NCBI RefSeq assembly: GCF_006494375.1
Contig: NZ_VHIZ01000064.1
Span: 62,001 to 126,000, forward strand
Source of the DNA: Pantoea anthophila
GTDB lineage: Bacteria > Pseudomonadota > Gammaproteobacteria > Enterobacterales > Enterobacteriaceae
Reading direction: 5' to 3'
DNA: 64,000 nt
Shown here: positions 34,018 through 44,023 of the stretch, piece after piece
Layout: each line of letters starts with the position of its first letter
How positions within the stretch are numbered: position 1 is the stretch's first letter
The notes under the pieces: generated by a model
The model's database searches: none
Told to the model about the DNA's origin: nothing
What the model saw: the letters and a program-made list of their open reading frames with translations, nothing else
Position numbers and translations under genes: made by a program

Positions 34018-35139
34018 TTACACTTCCACCCAGCGCCGCTGCTCAGCAGAGTGCGCGATCGCTTCCAGCACCTTCTGCACCTGTAACCCTTCGGCAAAAT
34101 CGGGCCACATGCGGTCGTCCGCCGCGATACCGTTAATCAGATCGCGGACCTCCACCGTTTTCTGGTCGTTAAAGCCGATGCCATGTCCGGCTGAAACACA
34201 GAAGTTCGCATAGTCAGGATGGGCGGGTCCCGTCAGGATCGTTTTAAATCCCTGTCGCCCGGCGGGCTCGTCATGCAGATAAAGCTCAAGTTCAGCCATG
34301 CGCTCCTGGGTGTAACGCAGCGTGCCTTTGGTTCCGGTCACAACATAGGTCAGGCCCATTTTCGCGCCGCAGGCGATACGCGAGGTTTCAATGACGCCGT
34401 GCGCGCCATTGCGGAAGCGCAGCAGTGCACTGGCCTGATCTTCGTTTTCCACCGGTAACTGACGTCCGGGCGCTTTCGGGTCGGGTCGTGCGGTGATGAC
34501 CGTCATCATGTCACCGCTGACTTCCGCAATATCACCGACCAGATAGTGCGCCATGTTGACGATATGCGCCGCCAGATCGCCCAGCGCACCCAGCCCTGCC
34601 AGTGCTTTCTGGCAGTGCCAGTCGAGCGGTGTCTCCGGTCTGGCAAGATAATCCTCGTTATGCGTGCCGTAAAAATGGACCACCTCGCCAATTTCTCCGC
34701 GGGCAATGATCTCTTTCGCCAGCTGGCTGGTCGGGTTCTTCATATAGTTAAAGCCGACCAGCGTTTTCACCCCTGCCGCCTGCGCAGCGCTTACCATCTC
34801 CTGCGCATCCGCCACGCTTAAGGACAGCGGTTTTTCTGAGTAGACATGCTTGCCGTGGCGTATCGCCGCCAGCGCCATCTCTTTGTGCAGAAAATTGGGC
34901 GCACAGATATCCACCACATCAATGGCGGGATCGCTGACCAGCTCGCGCCAGTCTCCCGTGGAACGCGCAAAGCCAAAGGTGGCTGCCTGACGGGCCGCCA
35001 GCTCTGGATTTACCTCGGCCAGCATCTCCCGCACGATCTCACCTTTCAGCGCAAACACGGTCGGGGCCTGAGCATAAGCAATCGCGTGGCAGCGCCCGAT
35101 ATAACCACTGCCGATCATGCCGATTCGGACTTGTTTCAT
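34018..35139 (-). CDS. Gfo/Idh/MocA-family NAD(P)-dependent oxidoreductase
   Basis: This 373-residue protein has the nucleotide-binding loop GSGYIG at 10-15 and the family's catalytic Lys103 in YSEKPLS. It also has LVGFNYMKNPTSQLAKEII and DWHCQKALAGLGALGDLAAHIVNMAHYLVGD carrying the substrate His and Asp. The family oxidises a sugar or inositol hydroxyl to a ketone. The RbsB-type importer with inositol-like features about 20 kb away could be related, but that is speculative. It is a single-gene unit, with no partner enzyme beside it. Confidence 0.87.
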   Translation of the reverse strand: MKQVRIGMIGSGYIGRCHAIAYAQAPTVFALKGEIVREMLAEVNPELAARQAATFGFARSTGDWRELVSDPAIDVVDICAPNFLHKEMALAAIRHGKHVYSEKPLSLSVADAQEMVSAAQAAGVKTLVGFNYMKNPTSQLAKEIIARGEIGEVVHFYGTHNEDYLARPETPLDWHCQKALAGLGALGDLAAHIVNMAHYLVGDIAEVSGDMMTVITARPDPKAPGRQLPVENEDQASALLRFRNGAHGVIETSRIACGAKMGLTYVVTGTKGTLRYTQERMAELELYLHDEPAGRQGFKTILTGPAHPDYANFCVSAGHGIGFNDQKTVEVRDLINGIAADDRMWPDFAEGLQVQKVLEAIAHSAEQRRWVEV

Positions 35140-35425
35140 TTCAGCTCCGGATATTCATTTCAGGGTTGAAATGAAATCTACGTTTCGTTTTAACTGCTGA
35201 CAAAGGCGTAATGAAAACTTTGTGACGGCAGTAAAAAACTATCCGGGCAAACCACGCCTCGTGCCGCCTGGCAAGGGAGGCAGAACGGTAAAACACCTCA
35301 TAAATACCTCAGTCTGCCGCACGGGCTGTGACACCCCTGTTCAGCGTCTGACGGACTTCTTCTGGTGTATTAAACGCCGTACTGGCGACTATTTCAGCAG
35401 TCGCGCAGATTTATGAAAAAGAGCT
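35140..35425. other. intergenic region before the second tRNA-Asn
   Basis: No gene is supported. A plus-strand frame at 35222-35416 has no ribosome-binding site or recognisable pattern. The leftward promoter of the Gfo/Idh/MocA gene should lie near 35150-35220. Confidence 0.45.
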
Positions 35426-35454
35426 TTGACATGGCTCAGCGTGGCCGTTACTAT
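35426..35454 (+). promoter_or_regulatory. sigma-70 promoter of the second tRNA-Asn
   Basis: TTGACA at 35426-35431 and TACTAT at 35449-35454 with a 17-bp spacer, followed by the same GC-rich discriminator and cgccccgttcaa leader as the first copy. Confidence 0.87.
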
Positions 35455-35472
35455 GCGCCCCGTTCAAACGAT

Positions 35473-35548
35473 TCCTCTGTAGTTCAGTCGGTAGAACGGC
35501 GGACTGTTAATCCGTATGTCACTGGTTCGAGTCCAGTCAGAGGAGCCA
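35473..35548 (+). tRNA. tRNA-Asn(GTT), second copy
   Basis: A 76-nt gene identical to the one at 14340, with anticodon GTT at 35506-35508 and an encoded CCA. The identity continues about 18 bp upstream (one mismatch), making a direct repeat of about 95 bp separated by 21 kb. Confidence 0.97.
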
Positions 35549-35556
35549 GATTTAAG

Positions 35557-35581
35557 AAGCCTGCTTACGAGCAGGCTTTTT
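35557..35581 (+). terminator. Rho-independent terminator after the second tRNA-Asn
   Basis: A 9-bp stem aagcctgct / agcaggctt (35557-35565, 35570-35578) with a TACG loop and a run of T. The sequence differs from the terminator of the first copy. Confidence 0.9.
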
Positions 35582-35710
35582 GCTTTTCAGCATTCAGAGA
35601 TCATCAGCACCGGGTTGCCCCGACACAATGCATTAACCTGCCTGGATGCGCAGCGGCGCGGTGGCGGCAATCAGCCAGATGCTGCGCCAGAGTGGCGTTG
35701 AGATAACGCA

Positions 35711-36699
35711 TCACAAACTTTGCTTTACCTTTGCCAGCAGGGAGCGAGGTGAGACGCCAAAGGCTTTGCGGAAGGCGTGGCTGAAATGAGAGAAATCAGA
35801 GAAGCCGAAATCCAGTGCCGCCTGTGACACACTTTTTACCTTTCCACGTTCGATAGCCTCGCGGCTTGCCCGCAGTCTCTCCTGCCAAATCACTGCCATC
35901 GGCGTTTTTTTATGGCGGGCGAAAGCGCGCGTGACGGTACGAACGGAAACGTGGTGTGCCCGTGCCAGACTTTCGATGTTCAAATCAGGCTCGACAAGTT
36001 GCCGCCTGATGTAATTCATCATGCGGGCATAGAGATCGCGCTCAGCACTGACGTTGTCAGGATCCTGCAATTCCAGACTCAACACCAGTAGATCCAGCAG
36101 CGTCTGGGAGAAACGACCAGAAATTTCCGGGTTGTCCAGATAGCTGGGCATTACCGTCGCCTGACGCAGCATTTCACGCAGCGGGATCACGCCGGGGCGG
36201 CGGTCATCCAACACCACAGCAGTGAGGTTTTCAATCCCCGGCAAACGACCACTCAGCAGATGTCGTGGGACCCGCACCAGATGGTTATCGTGTCCACCCA
36301 GACTGAAACGGAAAGTCTGTGCGGCGTCGTAGAGCACCAGACTATCGCCACCAGCGCCGCCTTGCGTCCACCCTGCTCAAGCTGGCCGTATCCTCCCTGC
36401 ATATAGCCCAGCCACAGATCATCATCGGGGCCTTGTCTCAGATATCGGGCGGTGCGATCCCAGCGGTGCAAAGGTGAGGACAACGAACAGATATCCACCA
36501 TGCCCACGCCACGCACCGCAAGCCGGGCGTCAAAGTCGACCCCTGCCATCCTGTTGCTGGTAGCGTCGGAGAGCGTAAGCCTGACTCCAGGCATGTGCAT
36601 TTGCACTAAGACGGAGCACCATGTCAGGGGCCTTTTCAGGCTGCGCGCCCGTTGTCCCTGCCAGTCAAGGCCTTCTGATTTAGATTGATTATCAGCCAG
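35711..36699 (-). pseudogene. AraC-family regulator, broken by a frameshift
   Basis: Two overlapping minus-strand frames together make one AraC protein. The first (down to 36253) gives the N-terminal sensory domain: DWQGQRARSLKRPL, then VRLTLSDATSNRM and YMQGGYGQLEQGGRKA. The second (36337-35711) continues the same domain with LYDAAQTFRFSL and ends in the DNA-binding domain (NIESLARAHHVSVRTVTRAF, then AALDFGFSDFSHFSHAFRKAFG). A one-base deletion near 36345-36370 explains the shift, since GDSLVLYDAAQ is readable one frame over. Family-like sequence continues upstream to a CTG at 36697-36699 where an ATG would be expected, so the start may also be lost. It faces the peptide-type ABC operon it may once have controlled. 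A sequencing error is the alternative. Confidence 0.75.
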
Positions 36700-37208
36700 T
36701 TATGGCAAAGTCGATACTGGTCTGGCATCCGCACAAATTTCCCACAACCCATATTCAACAAGTTTTTGTAAGAGTCTTTTCTGTGAATGATATTAAATCC
36801 CTTTGTCTGACACCTTTCACTTAAGCATTCTGATTTTCCAAATCTCCTGGTCTCTATCTTTTGATCAATCCCGAAGATCTACGTCTCTGGGAGCTCAGAA
36901 CTCACACATCTCACGCATGTTGGGGCCGTATGACATCCACGAAGAAAGCCAGCGGCAAATTGCGGTATCGCGGCTTTCCAGCCTGACGCATTAAATCAGC
37001 ATGGACGACTGAACTTTTCCACGTACCGTAACATTGATCTGAGTCGCATCCTGATAATAAAGAGAATTACTCCCAAGCTTATCCATAAATAACATAAGGA
37101 CATTTTGTTATTTGTTATAGCGTTTGATTGTTAGACACCGGATCAGGGTGAGATTAATTTTCAGTTTTTGTAAATGCACATTGCCATTATATTGTTGAGG
37201 GATCTCTT
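36700..37208. other. intergenic region between the broken AraC gene and the peptide ABC operon
   Basis: About 510 bp without a supported gene. It holds the rightward promoter of the ABC operon. A frame at 36803-36994 has no ribosome-binding site and reads as random. The GC drops in 37020-37200 as in promoter DNA. Confidence 0.45.
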
Positions 37209-38897
37209 TTGGTCAGTTTAATAAACAAACAAAATATTCAGTTCAGACTTAAAATAGCACTCTTCAGCAGCCTGACAGCCTTCAGCGCGATGACGTTTGC
37301 CGAAGACGCCCTTAAAGAAGGCATTACCCCGGCCACCGATTCCAGCCAGATTCCGGCAGCGGCGAAACTGCGCAAAGATACGGTGGTGGCAGGCATTTCT
37401 GAACCTCAGGGGATTTTTAACCCTTACTTTTTTGTCAACGGCTGGGATGAAAATGTCACCAACGTTATTTTTTCACGCCTGATTGACTGGGACAGCCACG
37501 GCAATCTGGTGCCGGGTCTGGCAAAAAGCTGGACGGTAAGCCCGGATAACAAAGTCTATACCATCAAGCTGCGTCCTGATTTGACGTTCAGCGACGGTTC
37601 CCCACTCACTGCCAAAGACGTCGCCTTTACCCTTACCGTCCTGTACGATCCGAAATATGATGGCGACACCGACATCACCCTCGCGAATATAGCCGGGGGC
37701 GCGGAATATAAAGCAGGAAAAGCCGACAGTGTCAGTGGCCTGAAAGTCATTGATCCTCTCACGCTACAGATCACCACCACCCAACCTGGCGCAACCACAC
37801 TGGCAAAAATTGGCGGGCCGGTGCTGTCGGAAGCTTATTACGGCAAAGGCTATCAGCGCGGCAATCTTGACTATCTGCGTACCCTGCATGGCAAACCGCT
37901 GGGCAATGGTCCCTATGTCTATGATAAATATATCCCCGGGCAGGAAATTCGCTTTCATGCCAATAGCCACTTTTATCGTGGCACACCGCCGACGCCTCGT
38001 TTTATTTATCGCGTCACAAACCCATCAACCAATTTCCAGTTGTTCCAGACCGGTGAAACGGATTACGACGCCTTTACGTCACGACCGGATGATATTGAAC
38101 AGCTGAAACTGCTCGGCTTTGCCAATATCAACCTCTACGGGTCCAGTGATTACAGCAAGGTCGAGTTCAATGTTCGTCGCCCGGCGTTGCAGGATGTGAA
38201 GGTGCGTCAGGCACTGATTTATGGGCTGGATCGTCAGAAGCTGATCGATGTGGTGTACCAGGGGTATGGCAAGGTTGCCGTGGAACCTATCGCACCCATC
38301 TCCTGGGCGTATAACCCGGATGGCGTGAATCCCTACAAATACGATCCGGCACAGGCGAAAAAGTTGCTTGATGAGGCGGGCTGGAAACCCGGAGCCGATG
38401 GTATTCGTGTGAAGGACGGAAAACGTCTTGAACTGATCTTACTGGCGAGCAAAAAGGTGCTGAACGACGCGCTCATCCCGATCGCTAAAGAGAACTGGAA
38501 ACAGATTGGTGTGCTGCTGAAACCCCAGGTGGTGGACTTCAACGCCCTGATGGCCCAGCGCAAGGCGGGCAATTACGACCTGGCATCCTTTAGTACCAGC
38601 ACGCTCAACGATCCGCATGACGGGGTATGGGATTACTACAGCATCGAGGCGAAGGAGTCCGGCTATAACAATCCGCAGGTGGATAAACTGATTAATGAAG
38701 GCAACGCGGTGCTGGATGTGGCCCAGCGCAAGCCGATTTACCATCAGCTGTACAAAGTGCTGGCAGATGACCCACCGGTAATTCTGCTCGGCTATCGCCA
38801 GATCCTCTCCGCCAGTAGCGCCCGCGTGACCGGCTTTAAACCGGATATTTATAACGGCCTCACCGGCAGTCTGCCGGACGTCAGAATCGTTAAATAA
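37209..38897 (+). CDS. ABC transporter substrate-binding protein, family 5 (oligopeptide/dipeptide type)
   Basis: 562 residues from a TTG at 37209 supported by GAGGGA about 8 nt upstream. It has a Sec signal (LKIALFSSLTAFSAMTFA), then family-5 blocks: GIFNPYFFVNGWDENVTNVIFSRLI, KVYTIKLRPDLTFSDGSPLTAKDV, PLGNGPYVYDKYIPGQ, VRQALIYGLDRQKLIDVVYQG and KKLLDEAGWKPGADGI. It is the first gene of a complete five-gene importer. The ligand is probably a short peptide or a similarly sized compound. Confidence 0.88.
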   Translation: MVSLINKQNIQFRLKIALFSSLTAFSAMTFAEDALKEGITPATDSSQIPAAAKLRKDTVVAGISEPQGIFNPYFFVNGWDENVTNVIFSRLIDWDSHGNLVPGLAKSWTVSPDNKVYTIKLRPDLTFSDGSPLTAKDVAFTLTVLYDPKYDGDTDITLANIAGGAEYKAGKADSVSGLKVIDPLTLQITTTQPGATTLAKIGGPVLSEAYYGKGYQRGNLDYLRTLHGKPLGNGPYVYDKYIPGQEIRFHANSHFYRGTPPTPRFIYRVTNPSTNFQLFQTGETDYDAFTSRPDDIEQLKLLGFANINLYGSSDYSKVEFNVRRPALQDVKVRQALIYGLDRQKLIDVVYQGYGKVAVEPIAPISWAYNPDGVNPYKYDPAQAKKLLDEAGWKPGADGIRVKDGKRLELILLASKKVLNDALIPIAKENWKQIGVLLKPQVVDFNALMAQRKAGNYDLASFSTSTLNDPHDGVWDYYSIEAKESGYNNPQVDKLINEGNAVLDVAQRKPIYHQLYKVLADDPPVILLGYRQILSASSARVTGFKPDIYNGLTGSLPDVRIVK

Positions 38898-38950
38898 CCT
38901 TGCCAGCTGTTCAGCCGTCAGGACTGCCTGACGGCTGATATGAGAATACC

Positions 38951-39910
38951 ATGCGAAATTTTATCCTGAGGCGGCTGCTGAACACCCTGCCCATGCTGCT
39001 GTTTGCTTCCTTTATCATCTTTATGTTATTTGCAAAGACACCCGGTGACTTTATCGATGGCAACGTGACGCTGACTGCAGCGCGCGCGGCCGAACTGAAA
39101 GCGATTTATGGCCTTGACCAGCCCCTGTTCACCCGCTATCTGCACTGGCTTGGCCAGCTGTTAAGGGGTGATTTAGGGTTTTCTCTGCAATACCAGATCC
39201 CTGTGACTCAACTGCTCAATCAGTATGTCTGGAATTCATTTCTGCTCGCCAGTGTCGCCCTGGTGTTTTACTGGGGGATCGGCCTGGCCGCCGGTATCGC
39301 GTCTGCACTCAGACCCAACGCGTGGTTTGATCATCTGGTCAGCGTGCTGGTGTTTGCCGCGATGTCTTTTCCGACCTTTTTTCTCTGCCTGCTGTTAATC
39401 AAATGGTTCGCGGTAGATCTGCACTGGTTGCCGGTCGGCGGCATGACCAATACCGGAAGTGATGACAGCGGCTGGGCCTATATTGTCCAGGTGGCGGCCC
39501 ACCTGATGTTGCCGGTGCTGGCACTGGTGATGCTGCAGGCGGGCAGCCTGACGCGTTATTTTCGTGCCAGCATGCTCGACGTCATCAAAATGGATTTTAT
39601 TCGTACTGCCCGGGCAAAAGGTTTGCGCGAACGTAAAGTGATCATGAAACATGCATTACGCAATGCGCTGCTCCCCATCATTACCCTGCTTGGTTTTGAG
39701 CTGCCGGGCCTGTTCTCAGGTGCCATTATCACCGAAAAGGTCTTCAACTGGCCGGGTGCGGGGCATATTCACATCGATTCGCTCGCTGCCCGAGACTATC
39801 CGGTGCTGATGGGCTTTACGCTGTTTCTGGCAGTGTTAACTATCCTTGGCAATCTGCTCGCCGACGTGCTTTACGCGTGGGCTGACCCACGTATTCGGGT
39901 GAAGTCATGA
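38951..39910 (+). CDS. peptide-type ABC transporter permease (DppB/OppB-like)
   Basis: This 319-residue permease has six predicted membrane segments. It starts MRNFILRRLLNTLPMLLFA, has TPGDFIDGNVT and AIYGLDQPLFTRYLHWLGQLLRGDLGFS in the first periplasmic loop, and carries the EAA motif DFIRTARAKGLRERKVIMKHALRNALLPI. Its end overlaps the next permease by 4 bp. It pairs with that permease to form the channel. Confidence 0.9.
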   Translation: MRNFILRRLLNTLPMLLFASFIIFMLFAKTPGDFIDGNVTLTAARAAELKAIYGLDQPLFTRYLHWLGQLLRGDLGFSLQYQIPVTQLLNQYVWNSFLLASVALVFYWGIGLAAGIASALRPNAWFDHLVSVLVFAAMSFPTFFLCLLLIKWFAVDLHWLPVGGMTNTGSDDSGWAYIVQVAAHLMLPVLALVMLQAGSLTRYFRASMLDVIKMDFIRTARAKGLRERKVIMKHALRNALLPIITLLGFELPGLFSGAIITEKVFNWPGAGHIHIDSLAARDYPVLMGFTLFLAVLTILGNLLADVLYAWADPRIRVKS

Positions 39911-40857
39911 TGGTCCGTTCACTTTTTTCCACGCAACGCCGCCTGCGCAACGCGGTGATCCCGGCGCTGGCGCAGGCCACACCCTCACCCTGGCGCCAGG
40001 CCTGGCGGGTATTACGGCGCAACCCTCTGGCGATGGTGTGCCTGGTTTTACTGATTATCATGGCGTTCTGGTGCGTGCTGGGGCCGATCTGGTCGCCGTG
40101 GCAGGATGACACCACAGATGCGCTGATGATCAACAAACCGCCAGGGGCGCAGCACTGGCTGGGAACTGATTTTCTCGGGCGGGATGTCTACACCCGTCTG
40201 CTCCTTGCCGGGCGCATTTCACTGACCATTGGCCTGCTGACGATGTTGCTGTCGGTGACGCTGGGTTATCTGCTTGGTGCCGTGTCGGGCTACGCGGGTG
40301 GCCTGACCGACAAGCTGATCATGCGTCTGGCCGATCTGGTCATGACCATTCCCAGCCTGCCGCTGCTGATTGTCGCTGGCGCCATGCTGTCAGAGCTCGA
40401 TTTCTCCGCGGATGCGCGCATCTATATGGTGGTTATCATGCTGAGTCTGCTGGAGTGGCCCAAACTGGCGCGGCTGGTGCGCGGACAAATCCTTTCGCTG
40501 CGCGAGCGTGATTTTATGCTGGCAACGCATGTGCTGGGCCTGTCCTCACGTCGCCGTTTGTTTGGTCACCTGCTGCCGAATACCATCCCGATTCTGGTGG
40601 TCATGGCGACAATGGCGGTGGCAAACGCCATTCTGAGCGAGTCTGCGCTGAGCTACCTTGGTCTTGGCGTCGTCCCGCCAACCCCCTCATGGGGCAACAT
40701 GATGGATGCCGCTAATAGCCTGATCGACTTCCAGCGTCGCCCGTGGCTGTGGATGCCACCGGGCATCGCCATCTTTGTCACCGTGGTTGCCATTAACGTA
40801 CTGGGGGATGGTTTGCGTGATGCGCTCGATCCCCGCATGAAACGGAGCCTGAAATGA
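39907..40857 (+). CDS. peptide-type ABC transporter permease (DppC/OppC-like)
   Basis: This 316-residue permease has a longer cytoplasmic N-terminus, then AQHWLGTDFLGRDVYTRLLLAGRISL, the diagnostic DppC/OppC block, and the EAA loop ERDFMLATHVLGLSSRRRLFGHLLPNTI. It starts by ATGA overlap with the previous gene and ends with ATGA overlap into the first ATPase, so the whole operon is translationally coupled. Confidence 0.9.
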   Translation: MMVRSLFSTQRRLRNAVIPALAQATPSPWRQAWRVLRRNPLAMVCLVLLIIMAFWCVLGPIWSPWQDDTTDALMINKPPGAQHWLGTDFLGRDVYTRLLLAGRISLTIGLLTMLLSVTLGYLLGAVSGYAGGLTDKLIMRLADLVMTIPSLPLLIVAGAMLSELDFSADARIYMVVIMLSLLEWPKLARLVRGQILSLRERDFMLATHVLGLSSRRRLFGHLLPNTIPILVVMATMAVANAILSESALSYLGLGVVPPTPSWGNMMDAANSLIDFQRRPWLWMPPGIAIFVTVVAINVLGDGLRDALDPRMKRSLK

Positions 40858-41834
40858 GCCAGCCGCTAATTACCTTTGAGCAGTTATCCGTCTCCTTTGC
40901 CTCGGAACATGGCCGTGTGCAGGCCGTGCAGGAGGTCTCTTTTACCCTCTATGCAGGACAGACACTGGGTATCGTGGGCGAATCCGGCTGCGGCAAAAGT
41001 GTTACCGCCATGTCGTTGATGGGACTGTTGCCGCCGCAGGCTGCGCGCATTGATGGCGGAGCCATCCGCTTCCAGGGGCAGGATCTGCTCACACTCAATC
41101 CTGCCAGGATGGCCGACCTGCGCGGCAATCAGCTGGCAATGATTTTTCAGGAACCGATGAGTGCCCTGAATCCGGTGCTGACTATTGGCGAGCAGCTGTG
41201 CGAGCCGTTGATTCGCCATCGGGGGGAATCGCCTGAAGCCGCCTGGCAGCAAGCGATCGCGCTGATTAGCCAGGTCGGACTGGCGCGCGCCGGAAGTCTG
41301 ATGACCAGCTATCCGCACCAGCTTTCCGGCGGCATGCTGCAACGCATTATGATTGCGATGGCACTCAGCTGCCAGCCGAAATTGCTGATCGCTGATGAGC
41401 CAACTACCGCGCTGGATGTCACCGTTCAGGCCCAGATTCTGCGTCTGCTGCGCGATCAGGCCCGTGCCAGCCAGATGGCACTGATGCTGATCACCCACGA
41501 TCTGGGCGTCATTGCCCGTATGGCTGAGCTGGTAGCAGTGATGTACGCCGGGCGGATTGTTGAATATGGCCCCACCGCAGAGGTATTGCGTGATCCGCTG
41601 CATCCTTATACCCGGGGGCTGATCGCGTCCCGACCGGTTCCCGGCGAGCGGCGACGTCGGCTCTACTCCATCCCCGGTCAGGTGCCGGACCTTGCCGCGC
41701 TGCCCGCATTCTGCGCTTTTTTTGATCGCTGCGAACGCGCCAGCGAAATTTGCCAGACAGGCATACCGCCGCTGGTGGGGCAAACGCGGCAGGCCGCCTG
41801 TTTTCATCGTGAAAAAGTGGAATCTTTCGCATGA
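40854..41834 (+). CDS. peptide-type ABC transporter ATP-binding protein (DppD/OppD-like)
   Basis: This 326-residue ATPase has Walker A GESGCGKS at 42-49, signature [15 protein letters not shown], Walker [15 protein letters not shown] and a C-terminal oligopeptide-transporter extension with the cysteine cluster of OppD/OppF proteins ([19 protein letters not shown]). That cysteine region binds an iron-sulfur cluster in some homologues. Confidence 0.9.
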   Translation: MSQPLITFEQLSVSFASEHGRVQAVQEVSFTLYAGQTLGIVGESGCGKSVTAMSLMGLLPPQAARIDGGAIRFQGQDLLTLNPARMADLRGNQLAMIFQEPMSALNPVLTIGEQLCEPLIRHRGESPEAAWQQAIALISQVGLARAGSLMTSYPHQLSGGMLQRIMIAMALSCQPKLLIADEPTTALDVTVQAQILRLLRDQARASQMALMLITHDLGVIARMAELVAVMYAGRIVEYGPTAEVLRDPLHPYTRGLIASRPVPGERRRRLYSIPGQVPDLAALPAFCAFFDRCERASEICQTGIPPLVGQTRQAACFHREKVESFA

Positions 41835-42796
41835 GTGATGAGTACATGATTGAAGTGGATGCACTGAAAAAGTACTTCCCGATACGTGATGGCCTGTTTG
41901 GTCAGGAAACCGGACAGCTGCGCGCCGTTGACGGTGTCAGCTTTCACATCCGCCCGGGCACCATCTTCGGTCTGGTCGGCGAATCCGGCAGCGGCAAAAC
42001 CACCGTAGGTCGGACATTGCTGGGGTTATATGATAAAACCGCTGGTACGATTAAGTACCACGGACAGGACCTGTCGACGCTGACGGCGCGGCAAATGCAG
42101 GCGCTGCGCCCCAAAATCCAGCTGGTGTTTCAGGACCCCTACAGCTCACTCAATCCACGTAAGCGTATCGGCGATGCCATTGGTGAGGCGCTACTGGCAC
42201 ACAAACTCTGCACCAGAGCGGAGTTATATGACAGAGTGATCGCGGTGATGAAGATTTGCGGACTGGCTCCGCAACATTACCCGCGTTTCCCACACGAGTT
42301 CTCGGGGGGGCAACGCCAGCGCATTGGCATTGCCCGGGCACTGATTCTCAACCCGGACTTTATTATCGCCGACGAGCCAATTTCAGCGCTGGATGTCTCC
42401 ATTCAGGCTCAGATTATCAACCTGTTTTCCGATCTGCGTGATAACCACGGCGTTACTTTCCTGTTTATTTCACATGACCTCGGTGTAGTGGAACATCTTT
42501 GCGATGACGTAGCGGTGATGTATCTCGGGCAACTGGTGGAAACCGCCAGCCGCGATGCCCTGTTCAGTCAGCCGCTGCATCCTTACACGCAGGCGCTACT
42601 GGCCGCCGTACCAACGCTCGACCCGCAAAATGAACCCCCCGAGGTGATTAAGGGGGAGATTCCGGATCCGTCACGGCCTCCCTCCGGCTGCCGCTTCTCG
42701 TCACGTTGCCCGCGGGCGGAAGCACAGTGCCGCGAGGCAGTGCCTGAGTTACGAGAAGTGTTACCCGGGCACCAGGTGGCGTGTCATTTAATTTAA
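41831..42796 (+). CDS. peptide-type ABC transporter ATP-binding protein (DppF/OppF-like)
   Basis: This 321-residue ATPase has Walker [10 protein letters not shown] at 50-58, signature [15 protein letters not shown], Walker [15 protein letters not shown], and the C-terminal cysteine block [14 protein letters not shown]. It completes the importer; its start overlaps the previous ATPase by 4 bp. No enzyme gene belongs to the operon, so the ligand cannot be deduced from partners. Confidence 0.9.
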   Translation: MSDEYMIEVDALKKYFPIRDGLFGQETGQLRAVDGVSFHIRPGTIFGLVGESGSGKTTVGRTLLGLYDKTAGTIKYHGQDLSTLTARQMQALRPKIQLVFQDPYSSLNPRKRIGDAIGEALLAHKLCTRAELYDRVIAVMKICGLAPQHYPRFPHEFSGGQRQRIGIARALILNPDFIIADEPISALDVSIQAQIINLFSDLRDNHGVTFLFISHDLGVVEHLCDDVAVMYLGQLVETASRDALFSQPLHPYTQALLAAVPTLDPQNEPPEVIKGEIPDPSRPPSGCRFSSRCPRAEAQCREAVPELREVLPGHQVACHLI

Positions 42797-42814
42797 CAAC
42801 ATCAGACGCGGGAT

Positions 42815-44023
42815 TCAGGAGCCTCTGGCTGTTACCACCCTGTTTTTCTGGCGAATGCCGGTAAGGTATAAAGCACATCCCAGCAGGGCGAACAGAATCA
42901 GTAAATAGAAGATGGCGGATGGCGGGATAAGATGACTATTGAGCAGGTAGCCGAACAGAATCGCGTTAGCTCCGCCCCCTAGCATTGCAATATTTTGCAC
43001 ACCGAAATAGGCCCCTTTCATATCGTCTCTGGCAATAGAGTCGATAAAAAGAAACTCCGACGGCACAAGCACCACCTCGCCTAATGAAAAAAGTACGGTA
43101 CCGACAATCCAGAACAGGGTCAGCTCAGAGACGTGATAGAAATATAACCCCATCACCAGTAACCCGGTTCCGATCATCACGCTAAATACCATATTTTTTC
43201 GGGTAATCTTTTTGCCAATAACGTACTGCAACAGAATGACCGTTGCTGCGTTGATACTGACAATCAGCGTAATTAACCTCAGCGCTTCTGCCTCGCTGAC
43301 CACATAGCCCAGATACTGCGATAAATACGTCGCAAAACGGGCATAGACCAGTGCACTGAACAGCCCCCCCAGGGTAAAAAGCTGCAACCGATAATCGCTG
43401 ATTAACACGCTGACTGTCTCCCTGAGGCTGGTTTTCGGCCCGTTAACGGGAGAGGTGATGTGCAGATGCGCATCGTAACGTCGGTAATAGAAGCTGAGTA
43501 TGCAGAGCGAAATAAAACTCAACCCTGCGGACAGCCACATCGGCGCATGTACGGCATAGTGACTGGCAAGAATACCGAGAACCGGCGCACTGCAAAAAGC
43601 GATATTGATCAGGGTATAGGTAACAGAAAAGGCGGCGCCCCGTTGGCTCTCAGGCAATAAACCTGACAGAAGCGATTTCACTGCGAGGTGCATGGTCGTG
43701 AAGGCGACCTCAATCATGACCAGTAAAATAAAAACCTGAATGAAATGTTGGGCCCGCGTTAATAAGCCATAGACAATAACCGAGATGAGCGTCGCCAGAA
43801 AAAGCGACCGCTGAGGAGTGAAGCGATCAACCAGCATGCCGCACCAGACACCCGCCACCGTGGCGATCACCAGACTGCCTCCCAGTGCATAGCCTGTCAT
43901 CAGCGGATTAAACTGCAGCGTCTGTGAGAGATAAATAGGGAAAAACGTGAAGGTGAGTGCTCTGCTGAAATGTAATATGAAATCCAGAATAAAGAGCGGC
44001 CATAAAAAGGCAGTCCTGATCAT
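42815..44023 (-). CDS. MFS transporter
   Basis: This 402-residue membrane protein has about twelve hydrophobic segments. The loop after the second segment reads GMLVDRFTPQRSLFLA, a major-facilitator motif A (G-x-x-x-D-R). A large central loop near 190 separates the halves. It is probably an exporter or importer of a small organic compound. Its ATG overlaps the stop of the chimeric frame by ATGA, so it was, and may still be, translated by coupling to it. No substrate is evident. Confidence 0.83.
   Translation of the reverse strand: MIRTAFLWPLFILDFILHFSRALTFTFFPIYLSQTLQFNPLMTGYALGGSLVIATVAGVWCGMLVDRFTPQRSLFLATLISVIVYGLLTRAQHFIQVFILLVMIEVAFTTMHLAVKSLLSGLLPESQRGAAFSVTYTLINIAFCSAPVLGILASHYAVHAPMWLSAGLSFISLCILSFYYRRYDAHLHITSPVNGPKTSLRETVSVLISDYRLQLFTLGGLFSALVYARFATYLSQYLGYVVSEAEALRLITLIVSINAATVILLQYVIGKKITRKNMVFSVMIGTGLLVMGLYFYHVSELTLFWIVGTVLFSLGEVVLVPSEFLFIDSIARDDMKGAYFGVQNIAMLGGGANAILFGYLLNSHLIPPSAIFYLLILFALLGCALYLTGIRQKNRVVTARGS

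Noticed and set aside
36803..36994. 63-codon plus-strand frame, considered as a transposase fragment
   Set aside because: I could not match any frame to a known insertion sequence, and no inverted terminal repeats were seen.
40884..41864. 326-codon open frame on the minus strand
   Set aside because: Antisense to the peptide importer ATPase, which has all Walker and signature motifs.
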